Origin: Acidobacteriota bacterium
Lineage (GTDB): Bacteria; Acidobacteriota; UBA6911
Assembly (NCBI GenBank): GCA_031271905.1
Contig: JAISUT010000012.1
Span: 113,209 to 177,208, forward strand
DNA length: 64,000 nt
Reading direction: 5' to 3'
Shown here: piece by piece, positions 18,135-26,921 of the stretch
Position numbering within the stretch: position 1 is the first letter of the stretch
How the letters are laid out: each line of letters starts with the position of its first letter
The notes under the pieces: model-generated
Told to the model about the DNA's origin: nothing
Databases searched by the model: none
Seen by the model: the letters and a program-made list of their open reading frames with translations, nothing else
Translations under genes and position numbers: made by a program

Positions 18135-20207
18135 ATGGACACAAGGTGGCTGCGCGTAATCGCGTCTTGCTTTCTATTACTAGTGTTTTCAATTCCTGGC
18201 TTGGCTCAGGATGCGAAAAAGCAGCAGAAATATTATGCTGCGACTCTCGACGGCACGTCCGGTCTGTTCAAAACCTGGGATGCGGAGAACCTTAGACAAG
18301 GGGAGACCAACTTCACCTTCGGTTATGACCAGTTCAATCGGGACCCCGGACAATTGACGATAGGAAGGGCGGTTGCCGGAGCCGCAGTGGGCATTGTCGA
18401 TCGCTTCGAGATCTTCGGGGCGATGGACGTCCAGCGTCACATCACGGCTGACAACATCTCCTATTACAACCAGACGGGGACGACGCTCCATGGTGCGCTC
18501 ACCCCGACTGGCGTTCCGTATTTCACCCAGGATGCGCCGTTCATCGACACGCCGGTCTCCACCGGCCGCGGCGACGTGCAGATCGGCGGCAAGTTGAACC
18601 TGCTGTCCGAGCGCAGGGGGAATCCCTTCAGCTTCGCCCTCGCGGGCTTGGGCACGATCCCCGGTCAGAAGACCTTCACCGGTCTGCGGCGCGGGCTGTC
18701 CGCCGGCTCCTATGACGCCGGCGCCTTCTTCCTGGTCTCCAAGACCGCTTCCGACATCGTCCGTTTCCATGTCAACGCGGGCGTCAACTTCGTCGGCGAT
18801 CCTGAAGGCGCAGATCCGGGCTTCGAGCTGCAGAACGAGTTCATCTACCGCTTCGGCGCCGAGATGCCGGTGTTCTCCAGGGTCCACCTGATCGCGGAAA
18901 TGGTCGGCACGGCGCCCCTTGGCGACGGCGACGCGATCGCGGGCTTGAACCCCTATCGTCCGCTGGAGGTCTTGGGCGGCCTTCGCGTCTACCCCAAGCC
19001 GTGGCTCTCGCTGGGCGCGGCGTACCAGGCTTCGATCCATCACGGCCAGGACGTCGCCGAGTACGGCTCCTATCGTGGCAAGTACAACGGCTTCGTAGTC
19101 CAGGGGACGTTGGGCAACCGCCGCAACGCGCCTCCCACGGTGAGCTGCGCGACTGGCAAGAACTCCATCCTGCAGGGTGACGTGGCGACGATTCGCGCCA
19201 ACGCCGCCGACCCGGATGGCGACACCCTGACCTACTCTTGGTCGGCGACCGGCGGGAAGGTCACCGGCACCGGCGACACCGCCGAGTTCACCGCTGCGGA
19301 TCCGGGAACCTACACCGTGACCTCGACCGTCAGCGACGGCAGCCACACGGTCAGTTGCTCCAGCGAGATCACCGTCGCCAAGCGCAACGCCGCCCCGACG
19401 GTCTCCATCGACCCGGCGACGTTCAACCTGGCGCCCGGCGATAGCGTGAACCTCCGTTGCCTTGCCGAGGATGTCAACAACGACACCCTGACCTACTCCT
19501 GGACCGTCAACGGCCAGAAGATCGCTGCGGAAGGTCCGCAGATCACCTTCGGCTCCGAAGGGCGGAACCCCGGTTCCTACGACGTGACCTGCACCGTCAG
19601 CGACGGCGAGTTCACGGCGAGCGCGACCTCCAAGGGCACGATCAGCGCCAAGGCCAACCAGGCTCCGACCATCAACTGCCAGACCACCACGGTGGATGTG
19701 GCGGCGGGCGGCTCGGTGCAGCTCAGCGCGACCGCTTCCGACCCGGATGGCGACGCCCTGACCTATAGCTGGTCGGCTCCGGCCGGCGCCGTCAGCGGCA
19801 ACAGCGGTACGACGACGTTCAACGCCGCCGGTGTCAAGGCTGGCAGCTACATCGTCACCGTGACCGCCGATGACGGAAAGGGCGGCAAGGCTTCTTGCAA
19901 CATCACGGTCAACGTCTCCGAAGTGCAGTCCCTGAGCCCGTTCGGACGGGGCAGCGCCCGCGTTGACAACATCCAGAAGGCTCAGTTGCAGACGCTGGCC
20001 GACAGGATGCGGAACGACTCCAGCCTGCGTCTGAAGGTCACCTCGTATGTGGACGACTCCGAGAAGTCTCGCAAGGGCTTGGCGGAGCAACGCGCCAAGA
20101 ACGTGGTTGCGTTCCTGAAGACGCTGGGTGTCGACGCTTCGCGCGTGACGACCGCCGACGGCGGCGTGCGCGACCGCGTGACCGACCTGGAGCTTTCGGT
20201 GAAGTAA
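18135..20207 (+). CDS. Outer-membrane protein: barrel-like N-terminus, three PKD-like repeats, OmpA C-terminal domain
   Basis: This is a 690-residue secreted protein. A signal peptide ends at about residue 24 (SIPGLAQD). Residues 25-330 are rich in alternating beta segments with aromatic ends and resemble an outer-membrane beta-barrel. Three Ig/PKD-like repeats follow (about 335-425, 425-515 and 520-605), with recurrent DGDTLTYSWS, DGDALTYSWS and NDTLTYSWT motifs. The C-terminal 80 residues resemble the OmpA peptidoglycan-binding fold (LAEQRAKNVVAFLKTLGV). It probably links the outer membrane to the wall. GGAG precedes the ATG at 18135. It is a single-gene unit with its own promoter and terminator, consistent with an abundant protein. 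Exact substrate or partner: not recognisable. Confidence 0.8.
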   Translation: MDTRWLRVIASCFLLLVFSIPGLAQDAKKQQKYYAATLDGTSGLFKTWDAENLRQGETNFTFGYDQFNRDPGQLTIGRAVAGAAVGIVDRFEIFGAMDVQRHITADNISYYNQTGTTLHGALTPTGVPYFTQDAPFIDTPVSTGRGDVQIGGKLNLLSERRGNPFSFALAGLGTIPGQKTFTGLRRGLSAGSYDAGAFFLVSKTASDIVRFHVNAGVNFVGDPEGADPGFELQNEFIYRFGAEMPVFSRVHLIAEMVGTAPLGDGDAIAGLNPYRPLEVLGGLRVYPKPWLSLGAAYQASIHHGQDVAEYGSYRGKYNGFVVQGTLGNRRNAPPTVSCATGKNSILQGDVATIRANAADPDGDTLTYSWSATGGKVTGTGDTAEFTAADPGTYTVTSTVSDGSHTVSCSSEITVAKRNAAPTVSIDPATFNLAPGDSVNLRCLAEDVNNDTLTYSWTVNGQKIAAEGPQITFGSEGRNPGSYDVTCTVSDGEFTASATSKGTISAKANQAPTINCQTTTVDVAAGGSVQLSATASDPDGDALTYSWSAPAGAVSGNSGTTTFNAAGVKAGSYIVTVTADDGKGGKASCNITVNVSEVQSLSPFGRGSARVDNIQKAQLQTLADRMRNDSSLRLKVTSYVDDSEKSRKGLAEQRAKNVVAFLKTLGVDASRVTTADGGVRDRVTDLELSVK

Positions 20208-20215
20208 GCCACCGT

Positions 20216-20241
20216 GGGGGGGCGAAAGGCCTTCGCCCCCT
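20216..20241 (+). terminator. Hairpin terminator after the OmpA/PKD gene
   Basis: The inverted repeat GGGGGCGAA...TTCGCCCCC (about 20218-20226 with 20232-20240) lies 10 nt after the stop codon. No clear T-run follows, so its efficiency is uncertain. Confidence 0.6.
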
Positions 20242-20299
20242 CACATAGATCAACCTCATGGACGCGGGACGGGGCGTTGCCCTGCCCCGCGTTTCTTTA

Positions 20300-20433
20300 G
20301 GGAACCTCTTAGGGGAGCCTCTAAAAAGCTCGCAGGCAAGGCGTCGCCGCAGGTCGAAAAGCGGAGTTTGCTGAGGCGAATGAGCGTTTTCGACCAAGGC
20401 GCAACGCGGCGTCCGGGGGTTTTAGAGGTTTCC
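20300..20433 (+). repeat. Dispersed imperfect palindrome, long form, copy 2
   Basis: It has the same core as copy 1 in the same orientation (GCGTCGCCGCAGGTCGAAAA and GGCGCAACGCGGCGTCCG). The left end is doubled (GGGAACCTCT then GGAGCCTCTAAAAA). It ends with TTTTAGAGGTTTCC, just before the BNR-propeller gene. Confidence 0.88.
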
Positions 20434-20462
20434 TTAGTTCTTTTGTTTCGCATTGCCACCAC

Positions 20463-22412
20463 ATGCGCATTAAATCCCTTGCAGTCTATCTGGCGGTCTT
20501 GCTCGTCGCCCTGCTTTCCGGCGTGGCGCTTCGTCCTGCCGGGGGGGGCTCCACCCCTCGTTTCGAGCGCCTCGGGCCTTATGGCGGCGACGCCCGTTCG
20601 CTGCTCATAGACGCTGGCGACGACCGCACGGTCTATCTCGGGACTAGCAACGGGAAGATATACAAATCCTCCGACGCCGGGAGGTCGTGGCGCGTCCTCT
20701 CCCCTGGCATCGGGCAGCCGTCTTACGTCATCGACGACCTGATGCAGCACCCCGACGACCCGAAACACCTTTACGTCGGAGCATGGGATTTGAACTCGGA
20801 CGGCGGCGGGCTGTTTGAATCCAGGGACTCCGGCGAATCGTGGACGCGGATGCGCCTGCCGCGCGAGTCCACCGCCATCCGCGACGTCGCCTTCTGCCGC
20901 ACCCGCCCCGACAATATGCTGGTCGGTACTGGCGACGGGGTGTTCCTGACTGCGGACGGCGGCGTCGAATGGCGCGAAGTCGGCAAAGGGTTGCTGTCCA
21001 TGGTCGAATCGGTGGCGATCGACCCCCGCGACCCGGCGACGCTCTATGTCGGGACTTGGCGCCTGGGCTACGTCTCCCGCGACCATGGCGCGACATGGAC
21101 GCGCATAGAACGGGGGATGCCGCTCGACTCCGACGTGTTTTCGATGACCATAAACCCCGCCAACCCTGCGGTGGTGTACGCCAGCGCCTGTTCGGGGGTC
21201 TACCGCTCGGACGACGGCCTGCGCTCTTGGACGCGCTTGCGGGTGAAGCCGGGGCAGTTCACCGTCCGCGCCTATGTGGTCTATCTCGACCCGAGCGACG
21301 CCGGCAAGGTCTACACGGGAACGGCGGAGGGGCTGTTCATGAGCCGCAATTCGGGGCAGTCGTGGACACGCTTGACGTCCGGCGACCTCACCGTCAACGC
21401 CATCCAGGTCTCCCCGTCCGACAGCCGCCGCATCCTGATCGGGACGGAATACCAAGGGGTTTTGGTGAGCGAGGACGGCGGCGCGAGTTGGCGTCCGTCC
21501 AACGACGGCTTCATCAACAAGCAGATCGCCTGGGTGCAGTTCGACCCGACGGCGCGGGACACGCTCCTTGCGGGGATGCACTCCGGCGGCGGCGGCTGGT
21601 ACTCGCGCCGAGGGGGCGACGCCCGTTGGGGTTTGGAGCAGATCGAGCCGGGGATGCGGGCGCTTTCGTTCTTGGCGTTGCCAGGCGGTGCGGGGCGCTT
21701 GGTGGGGACGCCGCAGGGCGTTTATCATCAGAAAGGCGCGTCCGCCCCGTGGAGGAAGCTGACGGGGGGCATAAACCTGCGCACCGTCTACAGCCTGGCG
21801 GTCGATCCCGGCCTGCAGATCGTCTACGCCGGGACTGACCAGGGAATCTACCGCGCCCCTGTGGACACGCTGGATTTCAAGATGCCGCGCGGCAACCGGC
21901 TGGTGCCCAAGGCGTGGCAGATCATCGCGCCCGCCGAGACTCCGGGGATCGTCTTCGCCGGCACCAACATGGGGCTCCTGCGCTCGCAGGATCGCGGCGT
22001 CACCTGGAAGGTGACCTCGGCATACGGCCTGCCGGAGAGGGTGACGATCTACTCGCTGGCGGTGGTGCCGGGGGACAAAGACCGTTTCTTCGCGGGCACC
22101 TCCGCCGGACTCTTCGAATCCTCCAGCGGCGGCGTCTACTGGGAGCGTTCCGGCGGCGGGAATCTGGGCTTCAGCATATCCGCCGTGTTGTTCCCGGGCG
22201 CGAAGGCGTGGGGTGGGCGGCGGATACTGGCTGCGGATCGCGCCGCCGGCGGCCTCTTCCGCTCCGAGGACGGCGGCGCCTCTTGGGATAAGATATCGTC
22301 CCCCGGGTTCGCCTCCCCCGTCTATTGCATGGCGGAAGACCCGGACGACCCGTCTAAGGTCTACGTCGGAACCCGCGACGAAGGGATATACCTCCTGCGT
22401 TTCGGCGATTGA
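20463..22412 (+). CDS. Secreted BNR/VPS10-type beta-propeller protein
   Basis: This is a 649-residue protein with an N-terminal signal or anchor segment (about 8-24, LAVYLAVLLVALLSGVAL). Many repeats of the form SxDxGxSW follow: SSDAGRSWRV, SRDSGESWTRM, SRDHGATWTRI, SRNSGQSWTRL, SEDGGASWRPS, SQDRGVTWKV and SEDGGASWDKI. These Asp-box (BNR/sortilin-like) repeats build multi-blade propellers. Such proteins are common in Acidobacteriota and usually lack a defined enzymatic activity; no catalytic residues are evident here. The ATG at 20463 lies 30 nt after the repeat copy. Function beyond extracytoplasmic binding is unknown. Confidence 0.8.
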   Translation: MRIKSLAVYLAVLLVALLSGVALRPAGGGSTPRFERLGPYGGDARSLLIDAGDDRTVYLGTSNGKIYKSSDAGRSWRVLSPGIGQPSYVIDDLMQHPDDPKHLYVGAWDLNSDGGGLFESRDSGESWTRMRLPRESTAIRDVAFCRTRPDNMLVGTGDGVFLTADGGVEWREVGKGLLSMVESVAIDPRDPATLYVGTWRLGYVSRDHGATWTRIERGMPLDSDVFSMTINPANPAVVYASACSGVYRSDDGLRSWTRLRVKPGQFTVRAYVVYLDPSDAGKVYTGTAEGLFMSRNSGQSWTRLTSGDLTVNAIQVSPSDSRRILIGTEYQGVLVSEDGGASWRPSNDGFINKQIAWVQFDPTARDTLLAGMHSGGGGWYSRRGGDARWGLEQIEPGMRALSFLALPGGAGRLVGTPQGVYHQKGASAPWRKLTGGINLRTVYSLAVDPGLQIVYAGTDQGIYRAPVDTLDFKMPRGNRLVPKAWQIIAPAETPGIVFAGTNMGLLRSQDRGVTWKVTSAYGLPERVTIYSLAVVPGDKDRFFAGTSAGLFESSSGGVYWERSGGGNLGFSISAVLFPGAKAWGGRRILAADRAAGGLFRSEDGGASWDKISSPGFASPVYCMAEDPDDPSKVYVGTRDEGIYLLRFGD

Positions 22413-22417
22413 CGCCC

Positions 22418-22794
22418 GCCCCTCCATTCGGTGGATTCGACAAGCCCGATAAAACGAAGCCGCCGTTCCACCCGCTCCGCCAACTGCTCTGCGGTATTGG
22501 CGCACGGTCGCAACCTTGCCGCCCAAGCGCGTCCGGGATGCAGGCAATCCCATTGCGGCGCCATGCCTTGGTGTCTGCCCTTGCCGGGATCGTGATTGCC
22601 AAAGCCATCGAGCACACGATTCCATACAGGCTTGAAGCGCTCGATCAGCATCGATTCGGCGAGTGGCGTCCATGTGTCGTCCACGACAAGAAAACGGCGG
22701 CGGAAATCGTCCATGTCCACCCCGTCCTTAGTTTTCAATGGCCTCGCCCGTCGATTTGATTTCCTGTCCTGCGCCGTTTCATAGTAATATCGCC
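22418..22794 (-). pseudogene. Remnant of an Eco29kI-family (GIY-YIG) restriction endonuclease
   Basis: The minus strand encodes MDDFRRRFLVVDDTWTPLAE, then ERFKPVWNRVLDGFGNHDPG and DCLHPGRAWAARL. This is the characteristic C-terminal half of Eco29kI-type restriction enzymes. The N-terminal half, with the GIY-YIG catalytic residues, is missing: upstream the frame runs into the promoter region of the molybdenum-hydroxylase gene. No cognate cytosine methyltransferase is nearby. In the track it hides at the tail of a 1446-codon antisense shadow. It is probably an eroded restriction-modification relic. Confidence 0.7.
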
Positions 22795-22834
22795 CGTTCG
22801 TCGGACAACTACTACCAAAAAAGGGGGCGTGGTC

Positions 22835-25177
22835 ATGGCTGATACCGTGGGAGTCAACGGTGAGAGGAAGGAATTCAAGGTGGTCGGGAAGCCCAATCTT
22901 CCCGGCAGGCTGTCGTACGCGCTGGCCGCAGGCATAGCGAAGTTCGGCGCGGATTACGTCTTCGAGGACATGCTCGAAGCCAAGTTCCTGCGCAGCCCTT
23001 ACGCGCGCGCGAAGGTGACCAAGGTCGATGTCGCGGCGGCGAAGAAGATACCAGGCGTCGTGGACGTGCTCACCTGGGAGGACGAGGATCTGAAAAAGTT
23101 CGGGCGAGGTGGCGGCATGATGATGTTCGGCGGCGGGGAGCCCGCCCCCTATGTCGATGCCGAGGCCGACATGGAGGACGACGAGGTGGCGGTCATCGTC
23201 GTCGCCGAGAGCGAGGAGATCTGCGACGAGGCGCTCAAGGCGCTCGACCCGCAGTGGGAGCAGCTCCCCTTCGTCATCGACATCAACCAGGGGCGCAAGC
23301 CCGACGCCCCGGTCATCCGCCCCAACCCGCAGGGGAAGGGGAACGTCACCGTCGCCAGCGCCAACCAGGGCGATGTGGAGGCCGGCTTCAAGCAGGCCGA
23401 CCAGATCATCGAGTACGACTTCAACATGCCCGCCTTCTGCGGCCACATCCCGAACCCGCCCGCGTCGGCGGCCTATTGGTACGACGACCCGTATTACGGC
23501 GCGGAATCGCCGAGCCTGCACATCGAGGGGGCGGTGCAGCGGCGCGACTCCGTCGGCGGCATGTACGGCCTCCCCTCCGAGAAGGTGAAGCAGGAGGGGC
23601 TGTTCCAAGGCGGCAAATATTGCGACTGGGGCCTGCGCAAGACGCAGGAGATCACGCCGCTGCTGGCCAAGCGCGCGGGGCGGCCCGTGCGCATGCGCTG
23701 CCTGCGGCGCGAGATGTACGACTTCAACATGAACCAGCGCTTCACGCACCTGAAGGTCGGCTTCAAGGACGACGGGCTGATCACCGCCATCGACGACTTC
23801 TCCGTCGCCGACGCGGGGGTGCCGCCGGTCTCCACCTTGGGGACGTCGGGCGACCAGGGCTACGGCCCGTACTTCACCACCCGCTGCCTGAACATCAAGC
23901 AGACGATGGAGGTGGTCAACAGCAACCGCGGCAAGATGTACACCAGCGGCCAGCACTGCCCGTTCAACTGGGACGCGCTGACGATGGCCATCCACCTCAT
24001 CGCCGAGAAGCTGGGCAAAGACCCCATCGACATCGCCACGCTCAACCTGCACGGTCCGACCTCGCAGGAGGACACCGCCCCCGTCCCCAGCTACGACGCC
24101 TGCGTCGCCGAGGGGAAGAAGCTGATGGACTGGAACTGGCACGCCACCGGCGCGAAGAAGCTCCCCGACGGGCGGCTCCATGGCGCCAGCTTCCGCTACC
24201 AGATGTGCCCGCGCCACTCCTTCTCCGGCTACAACTGCAAGCTGGAGCTGCGGGGCGGCAAGGTCCACATGCCGACGCAAGGCCCCTGCACCGGCATCTA
24301 CGCGGTGGAGGGGAACGCGATGGTTGTGGCCGAGGAGATCGGCATCAAGTACGAAGACCTCAGCATCGACTTCGACTACCGCGAGACCTTCACCCCCGTG
24401 GGCGGCGGCAGCGACGGCACGACCGCCTCGGCGTGGGCGACCAAGGAGTGCGCCAACATCCTGAAGCAGAAGATACTGGACGCCGCCATCGAGAACGCCA
24501 ACAACCCCCCCGCCCCCGGCGGCTTCGGCGGCGTCGGCGGCGTCGGCGCCAAGCCCCAGCCGACCCCGCTGCAGGGGCTGTCGGCGGCCGACATCGACAT
24601 CGCCGACGGCGAGGTCTTCGTCAAGGCCGACCCGTCCAAGAAGATCGCCTTGGCGCAGGCCGTGGGGAGCGCGCACCTGTTCGCGACCTACTCCGGCAGG
24701 CCGCCGACGGCGCTCTGGGCCGTGGGCATGGGCAAGCTGCTCGACACCATGAACATCGCCATGTGCGAGGTGGCGGTGGACACCGAGACCGGTCTGGTGG
24801 AGATACTGCGCTTCGGCGTGGTCGCCGACCCCGGCAAGGTCATCCGGCTGACATCCTTGGAGAGCCAGATCGACCAGGTGATGGACTTCAGCGCCGGCTG
24901 CCAGTTGCAGGAGGACTACTTCTACGACGCCAAGACGGGGGTGAAGCTCAACGCCGACATGTTCGAGTACAAGAAGGTGTCGATGCTCGACATGCCGCCG
25001 GTGGACAAGAAGATGCTGGAGACCCGCGCGGGCAACGCCGCCTACGGCTCCAACGGCATCAGCCATTCGCTCGCCAACACGCACCTTGTGATCTGCGCCA
25101 TCCAGAACGCCATCGGCGTGTGGGTGGACCCGCCGGCGACGCCGGACAAGGTGCTCAAGGCGCTCGGCAAGGCATAA
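22835..25177 (+). CDS. Xanthine-dehydrogenase-family molybdopterin-binding subunit, divergent and orphan
   Basis: This protein of about 780 residues resembles the large molybdopterin-cytosine-dinucleotide subunit of molybdenum hydroxylases. The N-terminal a/b-hammerhead has FLRSPYARAKVTKVD and AKKIPGVVDVLTWED. The first Mo-binding domain has AKRAGRPVRMRCLRRE; the second has GGGSDGTTASAW. It ends in the family-like NAIGVWVDPPATPDKVLKAL. Where relatives carry GxGE with the catalytic glutamate, this protein reads GSNGISHSLAN. No FAD or 2Fe-2S partner genes are adjacent. AAGGGGGC precedes the ATG at 22835; the track's GTG at 22829 adds two residues. The substrate cannot be told. An MFS carrier follows 60 nt later and may transport it. 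Confidence 0.8.
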   Translation: MADTVGVNGERKEFKVVGKPNLPGRLSYALAAGIAKFGADYVFEDMLEAKFLRSPYARAKVTKVDVAAAKKIPGVVDVLTWEDEDLKKFGRGGGMMMFGGGEPAPYVDAEADMEDDEVAVIVVAESEEICDEALKALDPQWEQLPFVIDINQGRKPDAPVIRPNPQGKGNVTVASANQGDVEAGFKQADQIIEYDFNMPAFCGHIPNPPASAAYWYDDPYYGAESPSLHIEGAVQRRDSVGGMYGLPSEKVKQEGLFQGGKYCDWGLRKTQEITPLLAKRAGRPVRMRCLRREMYDFNMNQRFTHLKVGFKDDGLITAIDDFSVADAGVPPVSTLGTSGDQGYGPYFTTRCLNIKQTMEVVNSNRGKMYTSGQHCPFNWDALTMAIHLIAEKLGKDPIDIATLNLHGPTSQEDTAPVPSYDACVAEGKKLMDWNWHATGAKKLPDGRLHGASFRYQMCPRHSFSGYNCKLELRGGKVHMPTQGPCTGIYAVEGNAMVVAEEIGIKYEDLSIDFDYRETFTPVGGGSDGTTASAWATKECANILKQKILDAAIENANNPPAPGGFGGVGGVGAKPQPTPLQGLSAADIDIADGEVFVKADPSKKIALAQAVGSAHLFATYSGRPPTALWAVGMGKLLDTMNIAMCEVAVDTETGLVEILRFGVVADPGKVIRLTSLESQIDQVMDFSAGCQLQEDYFYDAKTGVKLNADMFEYKKVSMLDMPPVDKKMLETRAGNAAYGSNGISHSLANTHLVICAIQNAIGVWVDPPATPDKVLKALGKA

Positions 25178-25237
25178 GGTTCCCACAAGGATCGTCAAAC
25201 GCATCCTGCCGAAGGCGGGGAAGGGAAGGCGGGGACG

Positions 25238-26518
25238 GTGGTTCGAACAGAATTCTACGGCTGGAAGCTCTTGGGGTTCCTCTGGGCCATCGTCTTCGCC
25301 AACCTCGCCTTCCCGATCTACGGCGCCAGCGTCGTGAATGCGGTCATGGTGCAGGACTTGGACTTCGACAGGGGGACGCTCGGGTCGCTGGTCGGCTTGT
25401 TCACCGTCATGTCCGGCCTGCCGGGGCCGCTGGTGGCGGTCTCCATGAACCGCTTCGGCGTCCGGAACACGCTGGTCGGAGGCAGCCTCCTGGTCGTCGC
25501 CGGGTCGGTGGCGATGGCGACGGTGGTTCGGGGCAGCTTGGGCGCGATGCTGGCCTTCGGGGTTGTCGTCGGCGCCGGGGTCGCGGCAGGCGGCGTCATC
25601 GGCGCGCAGGCGGGGCTGGCGCGCTGGTTCGTGCGCCGCCGCGCCTTGGTGCTGGCGGTCATCAGCACCGCGAGCGGCGTCGGCGGCTTCATGGCGGCGC
25701 CCCTGCTCAACCGCTGGATAGACATGACCGGGGGCGGTTGGCGCATGGGCTGGTGGGCGATGGCGGGGCTGTCCGCGCTGGCCGCCGCCGTCGCGTTCGT
25801 CTTCGTCAAAGAACGGCCGGAAGACCTCGGACAGCAACCGGACGGCGGCGCGCCCGCGAAAGCCGCAGACGGGGACGCGACCGGCGCCAATGCGACCGGG
25901 AAAAAGGCCCGCGTCCACCGCACCGCCGAGGAATGGTCTTCCGGCGAAGCCCTCGCAGGCCACACTTATTGGCTGATGATGTTCTGCCAGATGGGGATGA
26001 GCTGCGGCTACACGGTCTTCCTCGCCCACGGGATCGTACACCTGCAAGACTCGGGGCACACGCGCGAGATCGTCGCATGGGCGCCGAGCCTGATGGCATT
26101 CGCGGGACTGTTCTCCAAAGGGATCATCGGCGCGTGGGGAGACCGCATCGACCCCCGCTACATCTGGGCGGGGCTGGTGGCGTCCTTCGGCGTCGGGATC
26201 TTCCTCCTGGCGGACGCCACCAGCGTCTCCGTGATGATTGCAGCCGCCTCCTGCATGGGGCTGGGCTTCGGCGGCGGCGTGGTCTGCCTGGCGACGGTGG
26301 TGAGCAACTACTACGGCGTCAAGCCTTTCGCGGTTCTGGCGGGGGTGGCGGTCGCCATCAACACCACGCTGGGCTCGGTCGTGCCGCCGGTCACGGGGCT
26401 GCTCTACGACAAAGGCCACGGTTACGAAGGCGTTTTCTACGTCTTGGCGGGATGGTGCGCCGTGGGCGCAATCCTGCTGACAATCATGCGCCCGCCGTTC
26501 AAGAAGCGCCCGGCATAG
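25238..26518 (+). CDS. MFS transporter, monocarboxylate/OFA-like
   Basis: This 426-residue carrier of the major facilitator superfamily has about twelve hydrophobic segments. A YGWKLL start precedes the first helix, as is common in oxalate/formate-antiporter-like and monocarboxylate MFS members. A charged central loop (about 185-225) separates the two six-helix halves. The start is GTG 25238 with a GGGAAGGCGGGG leader. It lies 60 nt after the molybdenum hydroxylase, so the two are probably co-transcribed and the cargo may be its substrate or product (inference). Confidence 0.8.
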   Translation: MVRTEFYGWKLLGFLWAIVFANLAFPIYGASVVNAVMVQDLDFDRGTLGSLVGLFTVMSGLPGPLVAVSMNRFGVRNTLVGGSLLVVAGSVAMATVVRGSLGAMLAFGVVVGAGVAAGGVIGAQAGLARWFVRRRALVLAVISTASGVGGFMAAPLLNRWIDMTGGGWRMGWWAMAGLSALAAAVAFVFVKERPEDLGQQPDGGAPAKAADGDATGANATGKKARVHRTAEEWSSGEALAGHTYWLMMFCQMGMSCGYTVFLAHGIVHLQDSGHTREIVAWAPSLMAFAGLFSKGIIGAWGDRIDPRYIWAGLVASFGVGIFLLADATSVSVMIAAASCMGLGFGGGVVCLATVVSNYYGVKPFAVLAGVAVAINTTLGSVVPPVTGLLYDKGHGYEGVFYVLAGWCAVGAILLTIMRPPFKKRPA

Positions 26519-26559
26519 GGGGGGCTCTAAAAAGCTTGCAGACAAGGCGTCGCCGCAGG
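26519..26559 (+). repeat. Dispersed palindrome, left half only, copy 3
   Basis: It contains GGGGCTCTAAAAAGCTTGCA and GACAAGGCGTCGCCGCAGG, then stops abruptly. The next bases are a fragment similar to the molybdenum-hydroxylase gene. The right arm is missing. Confidence 0.75.
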
Positions 26560-26572
26560 GAAAGAAACGGAC

Positions 26573-26606
26573 GGACTGGAGCTGGCACGCCATCGGCGCG
26601 AAGAAG
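26573..26606 (+). repeat. Stray 34-bp fragment of the molybdenum-hydroxylase gene
   Basis: GGACTGGAGCTGGCACGCCA and the following bases match 24127-24160 inside the Mo-hydroxylase gene at 32 of 34 positions. A stop codon follows within three bases. The rest of 26607-26789 shows no recognisable gene. Confidence 0.75.
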
Positions 26607-26789
26607 CCGTAGCGGTTGCCGGGGGCGAAGGAATCGCGGTCGGACACTCGCGCCAACGTCGCATCTCCCGACCGTCTCCCGCTCCGGATGACGCGGCTCA
26701 ACCCCGTGGGCGGTCTGCAGGGGCGAGCCGCACGGCGGCGTCATACGCGCCATGCCAGTCGTGGCACCGTTCCCAAAACAAAAACATGT

Positions 26790-26830
26790 CCAAAAACAAG
26801 GGGGGTGCCGCCTTGCCGACGACACCCCCT
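26790..26830 (-). terminator. Intrinsic terminator of the amtB-glnB operon
   Basis: Read on the minus strand, GGGGGTG...CACCCCCC forms a 7-bp GC stem with a 15-nt loop, followed by CTTGTTTTTG. It lies about 90 nt after the glnB stop. Confidence 0.8.
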
Positions 26831-26921
26831 GCTGGTTTGCTTGGCTGGTTCGCTTGCGACCGCGAATCGCGCCTTGCGCCATCCGGACGCAACCAAAACG
26901 CCGTCAGGCGCAGCCAAGACG

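Noticed and set aside
22361-26701. A 1446-codon minus-strand ORF across the Mo-hydroxylase and MFS genes
   Set aside because: It is the antisense frame of two well-supported plus-strand genes, with the repetitive V/D/R/H composition typical of GC-codon shadows. Only its last part (22418-22794) carries a real protein-family signal, the Eco29kI remnant.
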